A stretch of DNA of 64,000 nucleotides from Cardiobacteriaceae bacterium (GTDB lineage Bacteria; Pseudomonadota; Gammaproteobacteria; Cardiobacteriales; Cardiobacteriaceae): positions 58,675-122,674 of the forward strand of contig JAUMXB010000005.1 of NCBI GenBank assembly GCA_030529365.1, given 5' to 3'. Made by a program: the position numbers and the translations under genes. Positions 20,008 to 28,596 of the stretch are shown here, piece by piece. The notes beneath the pieces are model-generated. The model searched no databases. It saw only the letters and a program-made list of their open reading frames with translations, and was not told the DNA's origin. Every line of letters begins with the position of its first letter. Position 1 is the stretch's first letter.

Positions 20008-20963
20008 TGAAACGCGCCCTTCGCGCCTTCGCGCTGCTGTTGGCATGGCTGGCGGTGCCGGTATTTGCCGTGCCTGCCGACAGTCTCAGGCTGGATAATC
20101 CCGTCGTCGATCAGGCCGGCGTTATTGCCGATGAGGCGGAAATCGCGCTCAATGCGCAATTGCGGCAATGGCGCGCGCAAGGGCTGATGCAGGGCGCGGT
20201 AGTGCTCGTCGATTCCACCGACGGCATGAGCGACTTCGATTACGCCATGCAAGTCGCCAAGCGCTGGCAGCTCGGCGACAAAGTGCGCGACGACGGCCTG
20301 CTCCTGCTTGTGGCCGTCAATGACCGCAACCTGCGCTTCGTGACCGGCAGCGGCATCGAAGGCGCGCTGCCCGATATTTCCGCGAAAAAAATCATCCGCG
20401 AGCAGATCACGCCCTTTTTCCGCAATGGCGACTACGCAGGCGGCGTACGCGCCGGGCTGGAAGCCGTTGCCACGCGCCTTGCCGCCGATCCGGCCGTGCA
20501 GGCGGAAATGGTCGCGGCCGATCGCGGCGCAGCGCCCTCTGGTGGCAATGCCCTGCCGGGATTTGCCGGTGCGGATATCCGGCTCTTCGGGCTGCTGCCG
20601 ATTTTCTTCATCATCATCGTCGCCATGAGCTTCATGCGGCGCAGAAGCGGCGCGGCACGCGGCTTTTCCGGCCTCGCGGCTGGCGGCTTTGCCGGCATTG
20701 TCGTCTGGACAATCACCCATTCCCTCATTCTCGCCCTGATCGTGGCCATTTATTTTGGCCTGAGTTTTGCCCGCGACAGCGGCGCACGTGCCACGCGCCG
20801 CCGCCACAGACGCGATGATGACGATGACGACTGGTTCAGCGGCAGATTTGGTGGCGGGTTCGGCGGCGGCTTTGGCAGCGGTGGTGGCGGCTTCGGCGGA
20901 GGCGGCGGATACAGCGGCGGCGGTGGCAGTTTTTCCGGCGGCGGCGCTGGCGGATCCTGGTAG
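20007..20963 (+). CDS. TPM-domain membrane protein with Gly-rich tail (YgcG family)
   Basis: A 318-residue protein. Signal peptide to about A21 (VPVFA), then a TPM domain (residues 28-150: VVDQAGVIADEAEIALN, VVLVDSTDG, LLLVAVNDRNLRFVTGSGIEG), two membrane segments (about 194-208 and 228-254), a basic R-rich patch, an acidic DDDDDD patch, and a C-terminal tail of GGGF/GGGG repeats ending in W. This is the standard partner of LemA. Such proteins are thought to act at the envelope; the function is unknown. Its ATG overlaps the lemA stop by 1 nt (TGATG). Confidence 0.9.
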   Translation: MKRALRAFALLLAWLAVPVFAVPADSLRLDNPVVDQAGVIADEAEIALNAQLRQWRAQGLMQGAVVLVDSTDGMSDFDYAMQVAKRWQLGDKVRDDGLLLLVAVNDRNLRFVTGSGIEGALPDISAKKIIREQITPFFRNGDYAGGVRAGLEAVATRLAADPAVQAEMVAADRGAAPSGGNALPGFAGADIRLFGLLPIFFIIIVAMSFMRRRSGAARGFSGLAAGGFAGIVVWTITHSLILALIVAIYFGLSFARDSGARATRRRHRRDDDDDDWFSGRFGGGFGGGFGSGGGGFGGGGGYSGGGGSFSGGGAGGSW

Positions 20964-20971
20964 GAGGAACG

Positions 20972-21478
20972 ATGGCAATTTCACAATCACTTTCGCGCAC
21001 CCTGCGCAGCCTCACCACCGCGCCGTGGCAGCACCGCTGGCTCAACGACGATGCCATGCACGCGCTGGAAAACGCGCTCACCGAAGCCGAACGCGGCCAC
21101 GGCGGCGAAATCCGTCTCCTCATCGAGCGCAGCCTGCCGCTGAGCCTCGCCTGGCAGCAGGACGTGCGCGCGCGTGCCGAAGATTTCTTCGCCCATTTGC
21201 GCGTGTGGGATACCGTGGCGCGCAGCGGCGTGCTCGTGTACGTCAACCTCGCGGAACGCCGCCTGGAAATCGTGGCCGATCGCGGCATCAGCGCCGTGGT
21301 GCCCGAAGCACGCTGGCAGGCGCTCTGCAACGACACCCTGCCCGCCATGCGCGACGGCCAGTATGTGCACGCCCTTGGCGAACTGCTCAAAAACATCGGC
21401 GCGGAAATGCGCGCCCACTATGGCGCGCCCGACGATCCGCACGGCGACGAACTGCCCAACCGCATCGAGTGGCGCTAG
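20972..21478 (+). CDS. Second TPM-domain protein (TPM_phosphatase family, soluble)
   Basis: A 168-residue protein without signal peptide or membrane segment. The TPM core includes the helix ALENALTEAERGHGGEI, RLLIERSLP, VLVYVNLAERRLEIVADRGISAVV, then WQALCNDTLPAMRDGQYVHAL. It follows the larger TPM protein by 8 bp with AGGAGG before the ATG. lemA-TPM-TPM triplets are common in proteobacteria. Its TAG stop overlaps the left inverted end of the following MITE-like element. Confidence 0.88.
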   Translation: MAISQSLSRTLRSLTTAPWQHRWLNDDAMHALENALTEAERGHGGEIRLLIERSLPLSLAWQQDVRARAEDFFAHLRVWDTVARSGVLVYVNLAERRLEIVADRGISAVVPEARWQALCNDTLPAMRDGQYVHALGELLKNIGAEMRAHYGAPDDPHGDELPNRIEWR

Positions 21479-21665
21479 GGGTTGTTGACAATTCGCGAGC
21501 GAGTTTTGAGAAGCTTCGAAAACTAGGTTGAAATATTGAAGGTTTTGTCGATGCGCGATTTCTCTACCCCCTCTCCTCAACCCCTCCCCCTCGAGGGGGA
21601 GGGGCTTTGGTTCCTTGCTTTATTTGAAGTTCATTGTGTTAAAGCATGAATTGTCAACAGTTCCT
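21477..21665. mobile_element. MITE-like unit A, 189 bp, with internal REP
   Basis: Inverted ends AGGGGTTGTTGACAATTC (21477-21494) and GAATTGTCAACAGTTCCT (21648-21665) match at 14 of 18 positions. No coding capacity. The interior carries a G/C-rich REP (21567-21605). The right 49 bp recurs at 1529-1577. Possibly a non-autonomous derivative of an insertion sequence; no transposase is present. Confidence 0.5.
21567..21605 (-). repeat. G/C-rich REP, intergenic copy 1
   Basis: On the minus strand CCCCTCCCCCTCGAGGGGGA then GGGGTTGAGGAGAGGGGG: a strong hairpin plus a G-rich tail. The same sequence type occurs at 21706-21739 and, in coding frame, four times in rsxC. Confidence 0.8.
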
Positions 21666-21668
21666 GGT

Positions 21669-21806
21669 TAGAGCATTTTGGTTCAAATGTGAACAGAATT
21701 TAAAGCCCCTCTCCCGTGGGAGAGGGGTTGGGGTGAGGGCAGAAACAGAGCTTTCCACATCCTTTCCTCAGCAAATCCTGCTATTAGATGAATCAAAAAT
21801 GTTCTA
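21669..21806. mobile_element. MITE-like unit B, 138 bp, with internal REP
   Basis: Ends TAGAGCATTTTGGTTC (21669-21684) and GAATCAAAAATGTTCTA (21790-21806) are inverted. A matching right end occurs at about 48709-48736 (GCATCAAAAATGCTCTA), directly against the 309 bp repeat, whose own left end begins TAGAGCAAATT. No coding capacity. Region 21807-21919 holds nothing I can identify. Confidence 0.45.
21706..21739 (+). repeat. G/C-rich REP, intergenic copy 2
   Basis: CCCCTCTCCCGTGGGAGAGG then GGTTGGGGTGAGGG. Same design as the copies inside rsxC. Confidence 0.8.
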
Positions 21807-21919
21807 GCACCAAGCCGCGTCACTGTACATGCGCAAGAATCTTTCTGTACGGTGACGGTGTGCTGCGCATCTGACCGCACTTGCCGGCAGCGTGCGCTTT
21901 TCGCAATCAAAAACCATTC

Positions 21920-21978
21920 GAAAATCGTTATTTTTTACCATCAGGAAGCGCTTAGTGCGGTAAAAAATCACTATTTAT
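21920..21978. repeat. AAGCGCTT palindromic element, copy 8 (single core)
   Basis: Short form: AATCGTTATTTTTTACC, AAGCGCTT, GGTAAAAAATCACTATTT. The two ends are inverted copies of each other and show the element boundaries clearly. Confidence 0.85.
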
Positions 21979-22098
21979 CATGATTTTTTGCATTCAATCT
22001 CAATACCTTCGCCAATCATCGCCATGCCATGCCGCCGCAGTGCTACAGCACACGGCAGGGTTGTGAGAAAATCGCCGCTTTCTGTTGCGGAGCCGCGC

Positions 22099-22872
22099 AT
22101 GAACGCCCATCACGATTTTTCCCGCCTCACCGGTTTGTTGCGCGAGCATGACGCGCTGTCGCGCATGCGCTATGGTGGCGAGGCGCTGCTGGTGCCGGTC
22201 GCGGTGCGCGAGGATGTGCTGCTTGCCGATTTGCTCGCGCTCGATCGCCAGATTGGCGCGGCTTCTGCCAATCTCGAGGCATTTCTGGCTGGCGCGCCGT
22301 ACAACCACATGCAGTTCTGGGGGGCGCGCGGCACAGGGAAATCCTCGCTGGTGCGCGCGCTGTTTCATGCCTATCGCGGAGAAGGCCTTGCCATTGTCCA
22401 GCTCGCGAGCGACGATTTGCAGGATTTGGCCTGTTTGCTGTGGGTGATGGGGCAGGTGCCGCGCCATTTCATGGTGTTCATCGATGATTTGTCGTTCTCG
22501 GCGCATGACGACGGCTACCGCGCGCTGAAGGCGGTGCTCGACGGTTCGCTGACCGGCATTGCCGCGAATGTGATGCTGGTGGTCACGTCCAACCGCCGCC
22601 ATTTCCTGCCGGAAAGCCATGCCGATGCCACCGCCATTCACCCCGAGGAGGATGTGGAGGAGCATATTTCGCTTGCCGAGCGCTTCGGCCTGCGCCTGTC
22701 TTTCCACCCCTTGCGCCAGGATGAGTATCTCGGGGCGGTCTCGCACTGGCTCGGGATGCCCGAACTCGACGAGGCGACGCGCCGCGCCGCCCTGCAATTC
22801 GCGCTTGCCGCCGGTTCGCGCAGCGCGCGGGTGGCAAGCCAGTTTGCCCGCAGCCGGAGCCGGGGCGCGTGA
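22099..22872 (+). CDS. DUF815 family AAA+ ATPase
   Basis: A 257-residue P-loop ATPase. Walker A is GARGTGKSS within NHMQFWGARGTGKSSLVRAL; Walker B is FMVFIDDLSF; the sensor region is VVTSNRRHFLPES. This order with HEDV-type acidic stretch (HPEEDVEEHISLAERFG) matches the DUF815/COG2607 ATPases, whose function is unknown. The start MNAHHDF at 22099 is favoured because GGAG lies 7 nt upstream and the in-frame extension lies in non-coding sequence. It overlaps the MATE gene by 4 bp (GTGA-type junction). Confidence 0.87.
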   Translation: MNAHHDFSRLTGLLREHDALSRMRYGGEALLVPVAVREDVLLADLLALDRQIGAASANLEAFLAGAPYNHMQFWGARGTGKSSLVRALFHAYRGEGLAIVQLASDDLQDLACLLWVMGQVPRHFMVFIDDLSFSAHDDGYRALKAVLDGSLTGIAANVMLVVTSNRRHFLPESHADATAIHPEEDVEEHISLAERFGLRLSFHPLRQDEYLGAVSHWLGMPELDEATRRAALQFALAAGSRSARVASQFARSRSRGA

Positions 22873-24278
22873 GCGGTCATGTCGGCCGCTTTGTGCACGG
22901 CAATATCTGGCGGCATTTGACGGCGATGTCGCTGACCAATTCGGTCGGCCTCGTCATGGTGTTCCTCGCCGATTTCATCAATATTTTCTTCATTTCGCGC
23001 CTGGGTATCACGGAGCTCGCCGCCGGCATCGGCTTTGCCGGCACGGTGCTTTTTTTCGTGCGCGCCATCGCGATAGCGCTCGGCATCGCCACCAGCGTTC
23101 TGGTTTCGCGCCATCTCGGGCGCAACGAACTGGGCAAGGTGCGGCGCCATGTGGTCAATGCGTCGCTGCTGTCGCTCGCGGTGGTGGCCGTGATTGCCTT
23201 CTTTGCCTTTCTGTCGCGCGCCACCCTGCTCGGCTGGGTGGGCGCGAGCGGCATCACGCAACAATACGCCGCCGATTTTCTCGCCATTCTCATCCCCGGC
23301 ACGCTCTGCCTCGTGCTTGGCGTGTGCGGCGGGCAAATCATCCGCGCCTATGGCGAGGCGCGCCTTTCCATGTGGATCAGCATCACCGCCGCCATGATCA
23401 ACCTCATCCTCGATCCCATCCTCATTTTCGGCTTCGACATGGGGCTGCAAGGGGCGGCATGGGCGACGGTCACCTCGCAACTCGCCATGCTGCTGATGAA
23501 CTGGTATTGCATCGTCTTCCGCTTCAGACTGGTGCGCGCCTTCCACGGCAAGCGCTTCTTGGCGGACGTGCCCATGGTGCTTTCCATCGCCATCCCTACC
23601 ATGCTCACCAACCTCACCGCGCCCTTCAGCGCCGCCTTTGCCGCGCGGCAAATGGCGCAATTCGGCGACGAAGCCGTGGCCGCCTTTGCTGTCACCCTGC
23701 GTCTTGTGCCGGTGTCATTGGGCGTCATCTTCGCGCTCTCCGGCGCAGTCGCGCCCATTGTCGGGCAAAACGCCGGCGCCGGGCTGTTCGACCGCGTGCG
23801 CGAAGCCATGCACGCCGCGCTCAAGTTCAACTGGCTCACCGTCTGCCTCGTCGGCATCGTGCTCTATTTCCTGTCCGGCGCCCTGCCCTACTGGTTTTCC
23901 CTGCATGGCGAGGCGGCGGAGCTGCTCGTCTTCTTTTGCAGCGGCGCGGCGCTCCTTTTCGGCTTCGACGGCATGATCTTCTGCACCAACGCCGCTTTCA
24001 ACAACTTGGGCCGCCCCCTCTATTCCACCCTGAACAACGTCGCCCGTGTCTTTTTGGGCGCCGTTCCCCTCATCTGGCTGGGGCAGCATTTCTTCGGCGC
24101 GCGCGGCGTCATTCTCGGCTACATGGCGGAAAGCATCTGGGTCGCGCCGCTTTCCTGGCTCGTCATGCAGCGCCTCATTGGCCGCTACCAGCGCGGCGAA
24201 CTGGTGCTCACCCGCGTGCGCGAACGCGACCGCCGCCGCAGCATCCCGCTCTGGCCCTTCACCAAACGCTTCCCATGA
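22869..24278 (+). CDS. MATE family efflux transporter
   Basis: A 469-residue membrane protein with about 12 transmembrane segments in two similar halves. GIGFAGTVLFFVRAIAIALGIATSVLVSRHLG (first half) and FAVTLRLVPVSLGVIFALSGAVAPIVGQNAGAG (second half) are the repeated MATE/VinT signature regions. MATE proteins export cationic drugs and metabolites using H+ or Na+. It starts with GTG at 22869 inside the DUF815 stop and overlaps trmL by 4 bp, so the genes form an operon. Substrate unknown. Confidence 0.9.
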   Translation: MSGHVGRFVHGNIWRHLTAMSLTNSVGLVMVFLADFINIFFISRLGITELAAGIGFAGTVLFFVRAIAIALGIATSVLVSRHLGRNELGKVRRHVVNASLLSLAVVAVIAFFAFLSRATLLGWVGASGITQQYAADFLAILIPGTLCLVLGVCGGQIIRAYGEARLSMWISITAAMINLILDPILIFGFDMGLQGAAWATVTSQLAMLLMNWYCIVFRFRLVRAFHGKRFLADVPMVLSIAIPTMLTNLTAPFSAAFAARQMAQFGDEAVAAFAVTLRLVPVSLGVIFALSGAVAPIVGQNAGAGLFDRVREAMHAALKFNWLTVCLVGIVLYFLSGALPYWFSLHGEAAELLVFFCSGAALLFGFDGMIFCTNAAFNNLGRPLYSTLNNVARVFLGAVPLIWLGQHFFGARGVILGYMAESIWVAPLSWLVMQRLIGRYQRGELVLTRVRERDRRRSIPLWPFTKRFP

Positions 24279-24745
24279 CCGACATCGCCCTCTACTGCCC
24301 GCTCATCCCGCAAAACACCGGCAACATCATCAGGCTCTGCGCCAATACCGGCGCGGGGCTCCATCTCATCCATCCGCTCGGTTTTGCCTGGGACGACCGC
24401 CGTTTGAAGCGCTCGGGGCTGGATTACCACGAATTCGCGCGCGTCCGGCATCATGACGACTGGCACGCCTTCATCAGCGCCATGCAGGGCCGCCGCATCT
24501 TCGCGCTCACCACGCGCGCGAGCCAGGGCTTTTACGCCACCACCTTCCGCGAAGACGACGTCCTCCTTTTCGGCAACGAAAGCAAAGGCCTGCCCGATAC
24601 CATCCACCAAACGCTGGGCGATCATCGCCTGCGCCTGCCCATGTGCGCCGATTCGCGCAGCCTGAACCTCGCGAACACCGTGGCCATCACCCTGTACGAA
24701 ACCATCCGCCAGCACCTGTCCGATCCAGCAAACCCCAGCCTCTGA
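24275..24745 (+). CDS. trmL: tRNA (cytidine/uridine34-2'-O)-methyltransferase TrmL
   Basis: A 156-residue SPOUT methyltransferase of the minimal TrmL type, which 2'-O-methylates the wobble nucleotide of tRNA-Leu isoacceptors. IALYCPLIPQNTGNIIRLCA is the diagnostic N-terminus. The trefoil-knot SAM loop is visible as LLFGNESKGLP and RSLNLANTVAI. The ATG at 24275 overlaps the MATE stop (ATGA). Confidence 0.95.
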   Translation: MTDIALYCPLIPQNTGNIIRLCANTGAGLHLIHPLGFAWDDRRLKRSGLDYHEFARVRHHDDWHAFISAMQGRRIFALTTRASQGFYATTFREDDVLLFGNESKGLPDTIHQTLGDHRLRLPMCADSRSLNLANTVAITLYETIRQHLSDPANPSL

Positions 24746-24749
24746 CGCC

Positions 24750-25649
24750 ATGAACGCCTATCTCGAACTCATCCGCCCGAAAACCCTGCCGCTTGCCATC
24801 GCTGTTATCCTGACCGGCAACGCCCTTGCCTGGTGGCACGACAGCGCACGCCCCGCCATCTTCCTCCTCGAAATCCTGACCGCCCTTTCCCTGCAAATCC
24901 TCTCCAACATCGCCAACGACTACGGCGACGGCCTGCGCGGCACCGACACCCACCGCGAAGGCCCGCGCCGCATGCTCGCCAGCGGCCTCATCGGCGTGCG
25001 CACCCTGCGCGCCCTCATCCTCTTTTTCGCCCTGTTCAGCCTCGCCAGCGGCATCCTCGTCATCGTCCTCTCCGAACGCAGCCTGGGCGAAGGGCTTACC
25101 ATCTTCGCCTTCGGCATACTGGCCATCCTCGCCGCCATCGGCTACACCGTCGGCCGCCACGCCTACGGCTACCACGCGCTCGGCGAAGTCGCCGTCTTTC
25201 TCTTCTTCGGCCTGTTGGGCGTTGCCGGCAGCTACGCCCTGCAAAGCCTGCCCCTGCCGGCAAGCCTCTTCCTGCCGGCAAGCGGCGCCGGACTGCTTGC
25301 CGCCGCCGTCCTGCACATCAACAACCTGCGCGACCTTGAAAGCGACCGCGAGGCCGGCCGCAAAACCATTGCCATCCATCTCGGCCAGCAACGCGGCAAG
25401 CGCTTCCATCTCCTCCTCATCGGCATCGCGCTCGCCTGCTATCTCGCCTTCGCCCTCATCCACCTGAAAACCGCGTGGGCAAGCCTCCTCTGGCTTGCCG
25501 CCCTGCCCCGCTTCATTGCCCACGGCCAGCGCCTCCTGGCTGCCACAACGAGCGCGCAAATCGGCGGCGAACTGAAACACATCGTCCTCCTGAACCTCGC
25601 CGTCGCCCTGCTCTTTTCCATCGGACTTATCATCCATAAAATCATCTGA
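24750..25649 (+). CDS. menA: 1,4-dihydroxy-2-naphthoate polyprenyltransferase MenA
   Basis: A 299-residue UbiA-superfamily membrane prenyltransferase with about 9 membrane segments. It joins a polyprenyl chain to 1,4-dihydroxy-2-naphthoate in menaquinone synthesis. The first aspartate motif is NIANDYGDGLRGTD, followed by REGPRRMLASG; the second is LHINNLRDLESDREAG. Presence of menA implies menaquinone-based anaerobic or microaerobic respiration. It starts 4 bp after trmL. Its TGA lies at the edge of the next palindromic element. Confidence 0.93.
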   Translation: MNAYLELIRPKTLPLAIAVILTGNALAWWHDSARPAIFLLEILTALSLQILSNIANDYGDGLRGTDTHREGPRRMLASGLIGVRTLRALILFFALFSLASGILVIVLSERSLGEGLTIFAFGILAILAAIGYTVGRHAYGYHALGEVAVFLFFGLLGVAGSYALQSLPLPASLFLPASGAGLLAAAVLHINNLRDLESDREAGRKTIAIHLGQQRGKRFHLLLIGIALACYLAFALIHLKTAWASLLWLAALPRFIAHGQRLLAATTSAQIGGELKHIVLLNLAVALLFSIGLIIHKII

Positions 25650-25702
25650 AACAGTATTTTTCTACCACCATGAAGCGCTTATGGTGAGAAATTTTCTCAT
25701 TT
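25649..25702. repeat. AAGCGCTT palindromic element, copy 9 (single core)
   Basis: CAGTATTTTTCTACCACC, one AAGCGCTT, GGTGAGAAATTTTCTCA. A half element, between menA and ribD. Confidence 0.75.
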
Positions 25703-25750
25703 TTCACGAATTATTACCTTCATGACAGCGCCAGTTGCAAGGAACCACCC

Positions 25751-26833
25751 ATGAACGATCGCCATCACCATGCCATGCAGCGTGCCCTCGAACTGGCGCG
25801 GCGCGGCATCTTTTCCGCCTCGCCCAATCCGCGCGTCGGCTGCGTCATCACCAGCAACGGGCACATCATCGGCGAAGGCTTTCACGAGCGCGCCGGCGAG
25901 CCGCATGCCGAAGTGCACGCCCTGCGCCAGGCCGGTGACGCCGCGCGCGGCGCAACTGCCTACGTCACCCTCGAACCCTGCGCCCATTTCGGGCGCACGC
26001 CGCCCTGCGCCGATGCGCTGATCGCCGCCGGCATTGCTGAAGTCTTCATCGCCTGTGTCGATCCCAATCCGCAAGTGGCAGGCCAGGGCATCGCCCGTCT
26101 CGAAGCGGCAGGCATTCGCGTGCACACCGGCCTCTGCGAAGCCGAAGCGCTGCATCTCAATCGCGCCTTTTTTCACCGTATGCGCAGCGGCCGCCCCTTC
26201 GTCACCCTGAAACTCGCCGCCAGCATGGACGGCCGCACCGCGCTCGCCAGCGGCGAAAGCCAATGGATTACCGGCGAGGCCGCGCGTGAAGACGTCCACT
26301 TCCACCGCCTGGCCGCCGACGCCATCATCGCCGGCACCGGCAGCGTCATCCACGACAACGCCCGCCTGACCGCACGGCACGCCACCGATCTGGCGCACAA
26401 CCCACCGCTGCGCGTCGTGATCGACAGCGCCCTGCGCACCCCCGCGGATGCCGCCCTCTTTGCCGATTTGTCCCCCGTCTGGCTCGCCAGCACGCAAAGC
26501 GCAACAGACCAACCCTATCCTGCCCACGCCCGCGTGGTCACGCTGCCCGCCAAAGCCGGCAAAGTCGATCTCGGCGCGCTCCTCGATGCCCTCGGCGAGG
26601 CACAGATCAATCATGCCTTCGTCGAAGCCGGCGCGGGACTCGCCGGCGCATTTCTCGATGCCAATCTCGCCGACGAAATCCTCCTCTACCTCGCCCCGAC
26701 TTTTCTTGGTGCAGACGCCCGCCCGCTCGTTGCCATACAGCCGCTCGCACAACTCGCCGACAAAAAGCGCTTCATCATCACCGACAGCCGTGCCATCGGC
26801 GACGACTGGCGCTTTACCCTTACGCCAAAATGA
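25751..26833 (+). CDS. ribD: Bifunctional riboflavin deaminase/reductase RibD
   Basis: A 360-residue two-domain enzyme. The N-terminal zinc deaminase (1-145) has H52 and E54 in PHAEVHAL, and C77 and C86 in LEPCAHFGRTPPC. The C-terminal reductase (about 150-360) begins FVTLKLAASMDGRTA and contains SGESQWITG and the GAGLAGAFL motif. It catalyses deamination then side-chain reduction of the pyrimidine intermediate in riboflavin synthesis. AAGGAA precedes the ATG. No FMN riboswitch is visible upstream. It is followed by a bidirectional terminator, separating it from ribE. Confidence 0.96.
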   Translation: MNDRHHHAMQRALELARRGIFSASPNPRVGCVITSNGHIIGEGFHERAGEPHAEVHALRQAGDAARGATAYVTLEPCAHFGRTPPCADALIAAGIAEVFIACVDPNPQVAGQGIARLEAAGIRVHTGLCEAEALHLNRAFFHRMRSGRPFVTLKLAASMDGRTALASGESQWITGEAAREDVHFHRLAADAIIAGTGSVIHDNARLTARHATDLAHNPPLRVVIDSALRTPADAALFADLSPVWLASTQSATDQPYPAHARVVTLPAKAGKVDLGALLDALGEAQINHAFVEAGAGLAGAFLDANLADEILLYLAPTFLGADARPLVAIQPLAQLADKKRFIITDSRAIGDDWRFTLTPK

Positions 26834-26849
26834 AATAACAAGAGCCATA

Positions 26850-26890
26850 AAATCAAAAAGCCCCGCTGATATAGCGGGGCTTTTTGATTT
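26850..26890. terminator. Bidirectional terminator between ribD and the lipoprotein gene
   Basis: AAATCAAAAAGCCCCGCT and AGCGGGGCTTTTTGATTT form an 18 bp perfect stem with a GATAT loop, with A and T tracts on either side. It serves both convergent genes. Confidence 0.95.
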
Positions 26891-26911
26891 TTCAGTTACA
26901 TCATAAAGATA

Positions 26912-27760
26912 TTACTTTAATGACGGAGTCTGCGCAGCACCAAACGAACCATGGAAGTTTTCTTTCACATTCAGATAGGTACCGCCAATTTCTTCATATC
27001 CGGGCCCAAACAGATGACCTTGCACCGCTGTTCCCAAACGGTTGGTCCCGCTAAACGAAGCATCTTTTCTTAAATTTGCTTCCAAAGGAATTTCAGTATT
27101 TGACAATTGGATTCTTCCGGTAACTTTCTGCTTACTGAAATCAATTGCAAAGATAGAATTAGCAGCAGTCATGTGACCATTAATTTCACCATGCAGAGCA
27201 TGTCCTCTATAGAACACCCCCTTGGTATTGGGCACTCTGTCTCCCATAGTGGGAATGCCCTGAGCAAACACATAGTTTTGCTTACTAATATTATCTTTTA
27301 CAATGCCATAGCTAGTGTAACTCAAATGATTGCTGGCAATAATATCTTCATTTCTGCCATCAACCTTGTTCTCAATCTTCACGAATGCTTCCGTTGATTT
27401 TACGGCAGGGCGCAAGTAGTGTGGCCGCCCGTTTATGAACAGCCAATCAAGATTGCTTTGGGGCGTATTCACACCATAACGCAATGTACTATAACCATTG
27501 CCCGTATCGATCTTGATATAGTTACCCGTAATTCTCACGAGATTGGCGTTAGAAGGAGAGGATTGATTATTGCTCGCAGGTGGAGAAGGCTGGTTATTGC
27601 TCGCGGGCGGAGAGGGCTGATTATTGCTCGCAGGTGGAGAGGGCTGTTGATTACGCGATGAATTTTGACTATCTTTTGCCATATCGTTGTTGCTGCCGCC
27701 ACCGCAGGCCGCAACGAAAATCGCTGTCAATGTCGCAAGAGCAATTTGAGTGTACTTCAT
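26912..27760 (-). CDS. Surface lipoprotein with C-terminal TbpB/fHbp-like barrel
   Basis: A 282-residue lipoprotein. Lipobox VAAC with C19, then Gly/Ser/Asn linker, three exact PSPPASNNQ repeats (40-66), and a beta-rich body. The C-terminal eight-strand pattern (FAIDFSKQKVTGRIQL, FSGTNRLGTAVQGHLFGPGYEEIGGTY, then GSFGA) is the hallmark of Slam-exported TbpB/HpuA/factor-H-binding-protein barrels. Ligand unknown. It is AT-rich and on the strand opposite the rib genes it interrupts, consistent with acquisition. No Slam gene is in the window. Ends at a shared bidirectional terminator. Confidence 0.82.
   Translation of the reverse strand: MKYTQIALATLTAIFVAACGGGSNNDMAKDSQNSSRNQQPSPPASNNQPSPPASNNQPSPPASNNQSSPSNANLVRITGNYIKIDTGNGYSTLRYGVNTPQSNLDWLFINGRPHYLRPAVKSTEAFVKIENKVDGRNEDIIASNHLSYTSYGIVKDNISKQNYVFAQGIPTMGDRVPNTKGVFYRGHALHGEINGHMTAANSIFAIDFSKQKVTGRIQLSNTEIPLEANLRKDASFSGTNRLGTAVQGHLFGPGYEEIGGTYLNVKENFHGSFGAAQTPSLK
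27563..27643 (-). repeat. Three 27 bp in-frame tandem repeats in the lipoprotein linker
   Basis: Each unit encodes PSPPASNNQ. The unit is a multiple of three, so slippage would change linker length without breaking the frame. Confidence 0.85.
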
Positions 27761-27956
27761 ACCGTTCTCTTAAATCTCAATGGTAAAAAAGGTTTTTTAT
27801 TCTATCCCGTTTATCAACTCACTGCAAAGACAAAGGTTCAAAGATAATATTTCTGTAATTTCATCTATCGCTTCAATTTCAATCCCATCCTTGCAAATAC
27901 AGCCTTTCCTTCCGCCAATCTGCTAAAATGCGCGCCTTTCCTTTTCCCGCATCATC

Positions 27957-28595
27957 ATGTTTACCGGCATCATTGAAACCACGGGCACGATCGCGCAACT
28001 CGTGCCGCACGGCGACGACCTCACCCTGCATATCCGCTCCGCCACCTTCGATTTCTCCACCTGCCAGCTCGGTGACAGCATCGCCGTAAACGGCGTGTGC
28101 CTGACCGCCATCGAACTCGGCAGCGATTATTTCGCGGCGGACGTGTCGGTGGAAACGCTCTCGCTCACCACGCTGGGCACTCTGCAAAGCGGGGACAGCG
28201 TCAACCTCGAGCGCGCGCTCACGCCAGCCACGCCCTTGGGCGGCCATCTGGTGAGCGGGCATGTGGACGGCATCGGCGAGCTTCTTTCCCTGCAACCGGA
28301 CGCGCGCAGCACGCGCATGGTGTTTCGCGCCCCTGCCGACATCGCACGCTATATCGCGAAAAAAGGCTCGATCACCGTGAACGGCATTTCACTCACCGTG
28401 AATGACGTCGAGGGCGACACCTTCGCCGTCAACATCGTGCCGCACACCTTGGAGCGCACCACCCTCGGCACGATTCGCGAAGGCGACGCCGTCAACCTCG
28501 AAGCCGACCTCATCGCCCGCTATCTCGAGCGCCTGCTGGAAGGGCGCGCGGAAAGCGGCCTCACCCTCGAACGCCTGCAAGCCCTGGGATACTGA
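27957..28595 (+). CDS. ribE: Riboflavin synthase (alpha subunit)
   Basis: A 212-residue enzyme made of two similar lumazine-binding barrels: the first starts MFTGIIETTGTI, the second GHLVSGHVDGIG. It dismutates two 6,7-dimethyl-8-ribityllumazine molecules to riboflavin. Family length about 210-215. The -10-like GCTAAAAT lies about 30 nt upstream of the ATG and there is no Shine-Dalgarno, so the leader is short. The stop is 1 nt before the ribBA start, giving a ribE-ribBA-ribH-(nusB) cluster. In E. coli nomenclature this is ribC. Confidence 0.95.
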   Translation: MFTGIIETTGTIAQLVPHGDDLTLHIRSATFDFSTCQLGDSIAVNGVCLTAIELGSDYFAADVSVETLSLTTLGTLQSGDSVNLERALTPATPLGGHLVSGHVDGIGELLSLQPDARSTRMVFRAPADIARYIAKKGSITVNGISLTVNDVEGDTFAVNIVPHTLERTTLGTIREGDAVNLEADLIARYLERLLEGRAESGLTLERLQALGY

Positions 28596-28596
28596 C

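Noticed and set aside
27761..27956. FMN riboswitch upstream of ribE or ribD
   Set aside because: The conserved RFN-element sequences and multi-helix layout are not visible in either leader.
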